Shown piece after piece: positions 10,684-20,506 of a stretch of DNA of 64,000 nt. Under the pieces are notes generated by a model. It was not told the DNA's origin and did not search any database. It saw only the letters and a program-made list of their open reading frames with translations. The position numbers and the translations under genes were made by a program. Each line of letters starts with the position of its first letter. The stretch's first letter is position 1. This DNA is from Petrolisthes cinctipes. Its lineage: Eukaryota > Arthropoda > Malacostraca > Decapoda > Porcellanidae. Where the stretch lies: the NCBI GenBank assembly GCA_033782935.1, contig JAWQEG010000135.1:2110501-2174500 (forward strand), written 5' to 3'.

Positions 10684-10771
10684 TTTTGGGCACCTAAAAG
10701 ATCGATTTTCAGTATGTTTTTGGCCTGTATTTTGAAAATACTCTAACACGGAGTAGGCATGTACAAATACC
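10684..10771 (+). repeat. Half-unit 2 of the monomer (88 bp)
   Basis: This is the second half of the C exemplar, homologous to 10595-10683. It contains the 15-bp dyad (10727-10741), absent in intact form from half 1. It ends in gtaggcatgtacag, the counterpart of gatgcatgcacat in half 1. The two halves are now clearly different sequences, so the operative repeat is the full 176/177-bp dimer. Confidence 0.85.
10727..10741. other. Perfect 15-bp dyad in C monomer
   Basis: gtattttgaaaatac is an inverted repeat with 7-bp arms around a single G. It lies in half-unit 2 of every C monomer and of many B monomers; B copies reading gaattttgaaaatac keep only 5-bp arms. The equivalent site in A is also a perfect dyad with different outer bases (10374-10388). 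Known: short dyads are enriched in many centromeric satellites. A function here is only a hypothesis. Confidence 0.8.
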
Positions 10772-12672
10772 TTCTGGGACCTCTAAATATCGAATTTTCG
10801 GGTGTTTTGGGACTGAATTTGAGATATTGACTTTTTGGCACCTAAAAGATCGATTTTTAGCATGTTTTTAGTCTATATTTTGAAAATATTCTAGCACTGA
10901 GTAGGCATGTACAGATTGCTTCTGGGAACCCGAAATATTGAATTTTCGGGTGTTTTGAGCCTGAATTTGAGATATAAACGGGTACAGAAGATACATGCAC
11001 ATATTGACTTTGGGCACAAAAAATATCGATTTTCAGCATGTTTTGGGCCTGAATTTTGAAAATACTCTAACACGGAGTAGGCATGTACAGATCGCTTTTG
11101 GGACCCCAAAATATCGAATTTTCGGGTGTTTTGAGCCTGAATTTGAGATATAAACGGGTACAGAAGATACATGCACATATTGACTTTGGGCACCAAAAAT
11201 ATCGATTTTCAGCATGTTTTGGGCCTGAATTTTGAAAATACTCTAACACGGAGTAGGCATGTACAGATCGCTTCTGGGACCCCAAAATATCGAATTTTCG
11301 GGTGTTTAGGGCCAGAATTTGAGATATAAACGGGTACAGAAGATGCATGCACATATCGACTTTTGGGCACCTAAAAGATCGATTTTCAGTATGTTTTGAG
11401 CATGTATTTTGAAAATACTCTAACACGGAGTAGGCATGTACATATCGCTTCTGGGACCCCTAAATATCGAATTTTCGGGTGTTTTGGGACTGAATTTGAG
11501 ATATCGACTTTTTGGCACCTAAAAGATCGATTTTTAGCATGTTTTTAGCCTATATTTTGAAAATATTCTAGCACTGTACAGATTGCTTCTGGGACCCCAA
11601 AATATTGAATTTTCGGGTGTTTTGAGCCTGAATTTGAGATATAAACGGGTACAGAAGATACATGCACATATTGACTTTGGGCACCAAAAATATCGATTTT
11701 CAGCATGTTTTGGGCCTGAATTTTGAAAAAACTCTAACACGGAGTAGGCATGTACAGATCGCTTCTGGGACCCCAAAATATTGAATTTTCGGGTGTTTTG
11801 AGCCTGAATTTGAGATATAAACGGGTACTGAAGATGCATGCACATATCGACTTTTGGGCACCTAAAAGATCGATTTTCAGTATGTTTTGAGCATGTATTT
11901 TGAAAATACTCTAACACGGAGTAGGCATGTACATATCGCTTCTGGGACCCCTAAAATCGAATTTTCGGGTGTTTTGGGACTGAATTTGAGATATCGACTT
12001 TTTGGCACCTAAAAGATCGATTTTTAGCATGTTTTTAGCCTATATTTTGAAAATATTCTAGCACTGTACAGATTGCTTCTGGGACCCCAAAATATTGAAT
12101 TTTCCGGTGTTTTGAGCCTGAATTTGAGATATAAACGGGTACAGAAGATACATGCACATATTGACTTTCGGCACCAAAAATATAGATTTTCAGCATGTTT
12201 TGGGCCTGAATTTTGAAAATACTCTAACACGGTGTAGGCATGTACAGATCGCTTCTGGGACCCCTAAATATCGAATTTTCGGGTGTTTTGGGACTGAATT
12301 TGAGATATCGACTTTTTGGCACCTAAAAGATCGATTTTTAGCATGTTTTTAGCCTATATTTTGAAAATATTCTAGCACTGAGTAGGCATGTACAGATTGC
12401 TTCTGGGACCCCAAAATATTGAATTTTCGGATGTTTTGAGCCTGAATTTTAGATATAAACGGGTACAGAAGATACATGCACATATTGACTTTGGGCATCT
12501 AAAATATCGATTTTCAGCATGTTTTGGGCCTGTATTTTAAAAATACTCTAACACTGAGTAGGCATGTACAGATTGCTTCTGGGACCCCAAAATATTGAAT
12601 TTTCGGGTGTTTTGAGCCTGAATTTGAGATATAAACGGGTACTGAAGATGCATGCACATATCGACTTTTGTG

Positions 12673-14950
12673 CACCTAAAAGATCGATTTTCAGTATGTT
12701 TTGAGCATGTATTTTGAAAATACTCTAACACGGAGTAGGCATGTACAGATCGCTTCTGGGACCCCTAAATATCGAATTTTCGGGTGTTTTGGGACTGAAT
12801 TTGAGATATTGACTTTTTGGCACCTAAAAGATCGATTTTTAGCATGTTTTTAGCCTATATTTTGAAAATATTCTAGCACTGAGTAGGCATGTACAGATTG
12901 CTTCTGGGACCCCAAAATATCGAATTTTCGGGTGTTTTGAGCCTGAATTTGAGATATAAACGGGTACAGAAGATACATGCACATATTGACTTTGGGCACC
13001 AAAAATATCGATTTTCAGCATGTTTTGGGCCTGAATTTTGAAAATACTCTAACACGGAGTAGGCATGTACAGATCGCTTCTGGGACCCCAAAATATCGAA
13101 TTTTCGGGTGTTTAGGGCCAGAATTTGAGATATAAACGGGTACAGAAGATGCATGCAAATATCGACTTTTGGGCACCTAAAAGATCGATTTTCAGTATGT
13201 TTTTGGCCTGTATTTTGAAAATACTCTAACACGGAGTAGGCATGTACAAATACCTTCTGGGACCTCTAAATATCGAATTTTCGGGTGTTTTGGGACTGAA
13301 TTTGAGATATTGACTTTTTGGCACCTAAAAGATCGATTTTTAGCATGTTTTTAGTCTATATTTTGAAAATATTCTAGCACTGAGTAGGCATGTACAGATT
13401 GCTTCTGGGAACCCGAAATATTGAATTTTCGGGTGTTTTGAGCCTGAATTTGAGATATAAACGGGTACAGAAGATACATGCACATATTGACTTTGGGCAC
13501 CAAAAATATCGATTTTCAGCATGTTTTGGGCCTGAATTTTGAAAATACTCTAACACGGAGTAGGCATGTACAGATCGCTTTTGGGACCCCAAAATATCGA
13601 ATTTTCGGGTGTTTTGAGCCTGAATTTGAGATATAAACGGGTACAGAAGATACATGCACATATTGACTTTGGGCACCAAAAATATCGATTTTCAGCATGT
13701 TTTGGGCCTGAATTTTGAAAATACTCTAATACGGAGTAGGCATGTACAGATCGCTTCTGGGACCCCAAAATATCGAATTTTCGGGTGTTTAGGGCCAGAA
13801 TTTGAGATATAAACGGGTACAGAAGATGCATGCACATATCGACTTTTGGGCACCTAAAAGATCGATTTTCAGTATGTTTTGAGCATGTATTTTGAAAATA
13901 CTCTAACACGGAGTAGGCATGTACATATCGCTTCTGGGACCCCTAAATATCGAATTTTCGGGTGTTTTGGGACTGAATTTGAGATATCGACTTTTTGGCA
14001 CCTAAAAGATCGATTTTTAGCATGTTTTTAGCCTATATTTTGAAAATATTCTAGCACTGTACAGATTGCTTCTGGGACCCCAAAATATTGAATTTTCGGG
14101 TGTTTTGAGCCTGAATTTGAGATATAAACGGGTACAGAAGATACATGCACATATTGACTTTGGGCACCAAAAATATCGATTTTCAGCATGTTTTGGGCCT
14201 GAATTTTGAAAAAACTCTAACACGGAGTAGGCATGTACAGATCGCTTCTGGGACCCCAAAATATTGAATTTTCGGGTGTTTTGAGCCTGAATTTGAGATA
14301 TAAACGGGTACTGAAGATGCATGCACATATCGACTTTTGGGCGCCTAAAAGATCGATTTTCAGTATGTTTTGAGCATGTATTTTGAAAATACTCTAACAC
14401 GGAGTAGGCATGTACATATCGCTTCTGGGACCCCTAAATATCGAATTTTCGGGTGTTTTGGGACTGAATTTGAGATATCGACTTTTTGGCACCTAAAAGA
14501 TCGATTTTTAGCATGTTTTTAGCCTATATTTTGAAAATATTCTAGCACTGTACAGATTGCTTCTGGGACCCCAAAATATTGAATTTTCCGGTGTTTTGAG
14601 CCTGAATTTGAGATATAAACGGGTACAGAAGATACATGCACATATTGACTTTCGGCACCAAAAATATAGATTTTCAGCATGTTTTGGGCCTGAATTTTGA
14701 AAATACTCTAACACGGTGTAGGCATGTACAGATCGCTTCTGGGACCCCTAAATATCGAATTTTCGGGTGTTTTGGGACTGAATTTGAGATATCGACTTTT
14801 TGGCACCTAAAAGATCGATTTTTAGCATGTTTTTAGCCTATATTTTGAAAATATTCTAGCACTGAGTAGGCATGTACAGATTGCTTCTGGGACCCCAAAA
14901 TATTGAATATTCGGATGTTTTGAGCCTGAATTTGAGATATAAACGGGTAC
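12673..14950 (+). repeat. Block P1, copy 4 = second arm of the 2,483-bp tandem duplication
   Basis: Anchors at 12839, 13340, 14017, 14508 and 14822 are offset by 2,483 from copy 3. The offset becomes 2,484 after a 1-base difference at about 11951 (cccctaaaatcg against cccctaaatatcg). Colinearity ends near 14950, where the sequence passes from a B start into a C end with net loss of a 176-bp monomer. Confidence 0.87.
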
Positions 14951-16834
14951 TGAAGATGCATGCACATATCGACTTTTGTGCACCTAAAAGATCGATTTTC
15001 AGTATGTTTTGAGCATGTATTTTGAAAATACTGTAACACGGAGTAGGCATGTACAGATACCTTATGGGACCTCTAAATATCGAATTTTCGGGTGTTTTGG
15101 GACTGAATTTGAGATATCGACTTTTTGGCACCTAAAAGATCGATTTTTAGCATGTTTTTAGCCTATATTTTGAAAATATTCTAGAACTGAGTAGGCATGT
15201 ACAGATTGCTTCTGGGACCCCAAAATATCGAATTTTCGGGTGTTTTGAGCCTGAATTTGAGATATAAACTGGTACAGAAGATACATGCACATATTGACTT
15301 TGGGCACCAAAAATATCGATTTTCAGCATGTTTTGGGCCTGAATTTTGAAAATACTCTAACACGGAGTAGGCATGTACAGATCGCTTCTGGGACCCCAAA
15401 ATATCGAATTTTCGGGTGTTTAGGGCCAGAATTTGAGATATAAACGGGTACAGAAGATGCATGCACATATCGACTTTTGGGCACCTAAAAGATCGATTTT
15501 CAGTATGTTTTTGGCCTGTATTTTGAAAATACTCTAACACGGAGTAGGCATGTACAGATACCTTCTGGGACCTCTACATATCGAATTTTCAAGAGTTTTG
15601 GGACTGAATTTGAGATATCGATTTTTTGGCACATAAAATGTCGATTTTTAGCATGTTTTTAGCCTATATTTTGAAAATATTCTAGCACTGTGTAGGCATG
15701 TACAGATTGCTTCTGGGACCCCAAAATATTGAATTTTCGGGTGTTTTGAGCCTGAATTTGAGATATAAACGGGTACAGAAGATACATGCACATATTGACT
15801 TTTGGGCACCTAAAATATCGATTTTCAGTATGTTTTGGGCATGTATTTTGAAAATACTCTAACACGGAGTAGGCATGTACAGATCGCTTCTGGGACCCCT
15901 AAATATCGAATTTTCGGGTGTTTTGGGACTGAATTTGAGATATCGACTTTTGGCACCTAAAAGATCGATTTTTAGCATGTTTTTAGCCTATATTTTGAAA
16001 ATATTCTAGCACTGAATAGGCATGTACAGATTGCTTCTGGGACCCCAAAATATTGAATTTTCGGGTGTTTTGAGCCTGAATTTGAGATATAAACGGGTAC
16101 AGAAGATACATGCACATAGTGACTTTGGGCACCAAATATATCGATTTTCAGCATGTTTTGGGCCTGAATTTTGAAAATACTCTAACACGGAGTAGGCATG
16201 TATAGATCGCTTCTGGGACCTCAAAATATCGAATTTTCGGGTGTTTTGAGCCTGAATTTGAGATATAAACGGGTACTGAAGATGCATGCACATATCGACT
16301 TTTGTGCACCTAAAAGATCGATTTTCAGTATGTTTTGAGCATGTATTTTGAAAATACTCTAACACGGAGTAGGCATGTACAGATCGCTTCTGGGACCCCT
16401 AAATATCGAATTTTCGGGTGTTTTGGGACTGAATTTGAGATATTGACTTTTTGGCACCTAAAAGATCGATTTTTAGGTTGTTTTTAGCCTATATTTTGAA
16501 AATATTCTAGCACTGTACAGATTGCTTCTGGGACCCCAAAATATTGAATTTTCGGGTGTTTTGAGCCTGAATTTGAGATATAAACGGGTACAGAAGATAC
16601 ATGCACATATTGACTTTGGGCACCAAAAATATCGATTTTCAGCATGTTTTGGGCCTGAATTTTGAAAATACTCTAACACGGAGTTAGGCATGTACAGATC
16701 GCTTCTGGGACCCCAAAATATCGAATTTTCGGGTGTTTAGGGCCAGAATTTGAGATATAAACGGGTACAGAAGATGCATGCACATATCGACTTTTGGGCA
16801 CCTAAAAGATCGATTTTCAGTATGTTTTGGGCCT
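14951..16834 (+). repeat. HOR tract, transition from A1-rich to mixed A1/A2
   Basis: Anchors lie at 15147, 15648 (A2), 15972 and 16473; units are 501, 324, 501 and 492 bp. The A monomer at 16473 has a disrupted anchor, ttaggttgttttta. The HOR at 15648 has ttttcaagagttttggg and cacataaaatg as private changes. From about here onward A2 monomers become as common as A1. Confidence 0.85.
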
Positions 16835-18540
16835 GTATTTTGAAAATACTCTAACACGGAGTAGGCATGTACAGATACCTTCTGGGACCTCTAAATATCG
16901 AATTTTCGGGTATTTTGGGACTGAATTTGAGATATCGATTTTTTGGCACCTAAAATGTCGATTTTCAGCATGTTTTTAGCCTATATTTTGAAAATATTCT
17001 AGCACTGTGTAGGCATGTACAGATTGCTTCTGGGACCCCAAAATATTGAATTTTCGGGTGTTTTGAGCCTGAATTTGAGATATAAACGGGTACTGAAGAT
17101 GCATGCACATATCGACTTTTGTGCACCTAAAAGATCGATTTTCAGTATGTTTTGAGCATGTATTTTAAAAATACTCTAACACGGAGTAGGCATGTACAGA
17201 TCGCTTCTGGGACCCCTAAATATCGAATTTTCGGGTGTTTTGGGACTGAATTTGAGATATCGACTTTTTGGCACCTAAAAGATCGATTTTTAGCATGTTT
17301 TTAGCCTATATTTTGAAAATATTCTAGCACTGTACAGATTGCTTCTGGGAACCCCAAAATATTGAATTTTCGGGTGTTTTGAGCCTGAATTTGAGATATA
17401 AACGGGTACAGAAGACACATGCACATATTGACTTTGGGCACCAAAAATATCGATTTTCAGCATGTTTTGGGCCTGAATTTTGAAAATACTCTAACACGGA
17501 GTAGGCATGTACAGATCGCTTCTGGGACCCCAAAATATCGAATTTTCGGGTGTTTAGGGCCAGAATTTGAGATATAAACGGGTACAGAAGATGCATGCAC
17601 ATATCGGCTTTTGGGCACCTAAAAGATCGATTTTCAGTATGTTTTTGGCCTGTATTTTGAAAATACTCTAACACGGAGTAGGCATGTACAGATACCTTCT
17701 GGGACCTCTAAATATCGAATTTTCGGGTGTTTTGGGACTGAATTTGAGATATCGATTTTTTGGCACCTAAAATGTCGATTTTTAGCATGTTTTTAGCCTA
17801 TATTTTGAAAATATTCTAGCACTGTGTAGGCATGTACAGATTGCTTCTGGGACCCCAAAATATTGAATTTTCGGGTGTTTTGAGCCTGAATTTGAGATAT
17901 AAACGGGTACTGAAGATGCATGCACATATCGACTTTTGTGCAACTAAAAGATCGATTTTCAGTATGTTTTGAGCATGTATTTTAAAAATACTCTAACACG
18001 GAGTAGGCATGTACAGATCGCTTCTGGGACCCATAAATATCGAATTTTCGGGTGTTTTGGGACTGAATTTGAGATATCGACTTTTTGGCACCTAAAAGAT
18101 CGATTTTTAGCATGTTTTTAGCCTATATTTTGAAAATATTCTAGCACTGTACAGATTGCTTCTGGGACCCCAAAATATTGAATTTTCGGGTGTTTTGAGC
18201 CTGAATTTGAGATATAAACGGGTACAGAAGACACAGGCACATATTGACTTTGGGCACCAAAAATATCGATTTTCAGCATGTTTTGGGCCTGAATTTTGAA
18301 AATACTCTAACACGGAGTAGGCATGTACAGATCGCTTATGGGACCCCAAAATATCGAATTTTCGGGTGTTTAGGGCCAGAATTTGAGATATAAACGGGTA
18401 CAGAAGATGCATGCACATATCGGCTTTTGGGCACCTAAAAGATCGATTTTCAGTATGTTTTTGGCCTGTATTTTGAAAATACTCTAACACGGAGTAGGCA
18501 TGTACAGATACCTTCTGGGACCTCTAAATATCGAATTTTC
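16835..18540 (+). repeat. 817-bp tandem duplication (two arms)
   Basis: Anchors 16965 and 17290 recur at 17782 and 18107 (offset 817, made of a 325-bp dimer plus a 492-bp trimer). Markers shared by the arms are tattttaaaaatactc (about 17161, 17978), gaagacacatgcac/gaagacacaggcac (about 17413, 18229) and catatcggcttttggg (about 17599, 18416). Arm edges are near 16835, 17652 and 18469. Confidence 0.82.
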
Positions 18541-18597
18541 GGGTGTTTTGGGACTGAATTTGAGATATCGATTTTTTGGCACCTAAAATGTCGATTT

Positions 18598-19451
18598 TTA
18601 GCATGTTTTTAGCCTATATTTTGAAAATATTCTAGCACTGTGTAGGCATGTACAGATTGCTTCTGGGACCCCAAAATATTGAATTTTCGGGTGTTTTGAG
18701 CCTGAATTTGAGATATAAACGGGTACAGAAGATACATGCACATATTGACTTTGGGCATCTAAAATATCGATTTTCAGCATGTTTTGGGCCTGTATTTTGA
18801 AAATACTCTAACACTGAGTAGGCATGTACAGATTGCTTCTGGGACCCCAAAATATTGAATTTTCGGGTGTTTTGAGCCTGAATTTGAGATATAAACGGGT
18901 ACAGAAGATACATGCTCATATTGACTTTGGGCACCAAAAATATCGATTTTCAGCATGTTTTGGGCCTGAATTTTGAAAATACTCTAACACGGAGTAGGCA
19001 TGTACAGATCGCTTCTGGGACCCCAAAATATCGAATTTTCGGGTGTTTAGGGCCAGAATTTGAGATATAAACGGGTACAGAAGATGCATGCACATATCGA
19101 CTTTTGGGCACCTAAAAGATCGATTTTCAGTATGTTTTTGGCCTGTATTTTGAAAATACTCTAACACGGAGTAGGCATGTACAGATACCTTCTGGGACCC
19201 CAAAATATTGAACTTTCGGGTGTTTTGAGCCTGAATTTGAGATATAAACGGGTACTGAAGATGCATGCACATATCGACTTTTGTGCACCTAAAAGATCGA
19301 TTTTCAGTATGTTTTGAGCATGTATTTTGAAAATACTCTAACACGGAGTAGGCATGTACAGATCGCTTCTGGGACCCCTCAATATCGAATTTTCGGGTGT
19401 TTTGGGACTGAATTTGAGATATCGACTTTTTGGCACCTAAAAGATCGGTTT
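18598..19451 (+). repeat. Pentameric HOR, 854 bp
   Basis: This is the only five-monomer unit in the window: one A2 monomer followed by four full-length monomers (148+176+177+176+177). The junction at about 19190 has gataccttctgggacc followed by ccaaaatattgaactttcg, meaning a C end joined to a B/C start instead of an A. It looks like an A monomer skipped by exchange. The next A (19452) has gatcggtttttagc. Confidence 0.82.
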
Positions 19452-20443
19452 TTAGCATGTTTTTAGCCTATATTTTGAAAATATTCTAGCACTGTACAGA
19501 TTGCTTCTGGGACCCCAAAATATTGAATTTTCGGGTGTTTTGAGCCTGAATTTGAGATATAAACGGGTACAGAAGATACATGCACATATTGACTTTGGGC
19601 ACTAAAAATATCGATTTTTAGCATGTTTTGGGCCTAAATTTTGAAAATACTCTAACACGGAGTAGGCATGTACAGATCGCTTCTGGGACCCCAAAATATC
19701 GAATTTTCGGGTGTTTAGGGCCAGAATTTGAGATATAAACGGGTACAGAAGATGCATGCACATATCGACTTTTGTGCACCTAAAAGATCGATTTTCAGTA
19801 TGTTTTTGGCCTGTATTTTGAAAATACTCTAACACGGAGTAGGCATGTACAGATACCTTCTGGGACCTCTAAATATCGAATTTTCGGGTGTTTTGGGACT
19901 GAATTTGAGATATCGATTTTTTGGCACCTAAAATGTCGATTTTTAGCATGTTTTTAGCCTATATTTTGAAAATATTCTAGCACTGAGTAGGCATGTACAG
20001 ATTGCTTCTGGGACCCCAAAATATTGAATTTTCGGGTGTTTTGAGCCTGAATTTGAGATATAAACGGGTACAGAAGATACATGCACATATTGACTTTGGG
20101 CACCAAAAATATCGATTTTTAGCATGTTTTGGGCCTGAATTTTGAAAATACTTTAACACGGAGTAGGCATGTACAGATCGCTTCTGGGACCCCAAAATAT
20201 CGAATTTTTGGGTGTTTAGGGCCAGAATTTGAGATATAAAAGGGTACAGAAGATGCATGCACATATCGACTTTTGGGCACCTAAAAGATCGATTTTCAGA
20301 ATGTTTTTGGCCTGTATTTTGAAAATACTCTAATACGGAGTAGGCATGTACAGATACCTTCTGGGACCTCTAAATATCGAATTTTCGGGTGTTTTGGGAC
20401 TGAATTTGAGATATCGATTTTTTGGCACCTAAAATGTCGATTT
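19452..20443 (+). repeat. Two HOR units before the hexamer run
   Basis: Anchors lie at 19452 (A1 short) and 19943 (A2); lengths are 491 and 501 bp, which again sum to about one hexamer. The second unit carries private changes tttttgggtgtttagg (about 20205) and aaaagggtacag (about 20238). Confidence 0.85.
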
Positions 20444-20506
20444 TCAGCATGTTTTTAGCCTATATTTTGAAAATATTCTAGCACTGTGTAGGCATGTACA
20501 GATTGC
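20359..20506 (+). repeat. Type A monomer, flavour A2 (exemplar, 148 bp)
   Basis: A2 differs from A1 by gatatcgattttttggcacc for gatatcgactttttggcacc, by cctaaaatgtcg for cctaaaagatcg, and usually by gcactgtgtagg for gcactgagtagg. It usually begins with gggacctctaaatatcg. This copy has ttcagcatg at the anchor instead of the usual ttagcatg. A2 makes up 5 of the first 32 A monomers (to 15147) and 54 of the remaining 101. It heads the 501-bp half of the 993-bp hexamer. Confidence 0.88.

Larger units (their letters stand above)
10271..10771 (+). repeat. Canonical 501-bp higher-order repeat A-B-C
   Basis: A (148) + B (176) + C (177) = 501 bp. This trimer, or its 491-bp form with the short A, accounts for 82 of the 132 anchor-to-anchor intervals. 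The other lengths follow from adding or dropping whole B or C monomers: 315/325 (one full-length monomer), 667/677/678 (three) and 854 (four). The unit is divisible by three, which is why translated frames repeat in each copy. Confidence 0.93.
10595..10771 (+). repeat. Type C monomer, 177 bp (exemplar)
   Basis: This is a representative full-length monomer, cut at the ttctggg motif. It has two parts: ttctgggacccc to atatcgac (89 bp) and ttttgggcacct to the next ttctggg (88 bp). C monomers carry gatgcatgcacatatcgac and cagtatgtttt. Two flavours occur. One has ttagggccag, ttttgggcacc and tatgtttttggcctg. The other has ttgagcctg, tactgaag, ttttgtgcacc and tatgttttgagcatg. C is the longest class. 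Both B (minus 1 base) and A (minus 29 bases) can be derived from a C-like sequence by simple deletions, so C is the best proxy for the ancestral monomer. Confidence 0.93.
10190..12672 (+). repeat. Block P1, copy 3 = first arm of a 2,483-bp tandem duplication
   Basis: Anchors lie at 10356, 10857, 11534, 12024 and 12338. The segment from 10857 on carries the copy-1 markers (gggaacccgaaatattg about 10925, ttttccggtg about 12102, cacggtgtagg about 12229, ttcggatgttttgag about 12427). It also holds one extra 490-bp unit (11534-12023) not present in copies 1 and 2. gcttttgggacc (about 11095) and gaaaaaactctaac (about 11727) are shared only with copy 4. Confidence 0.87.
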
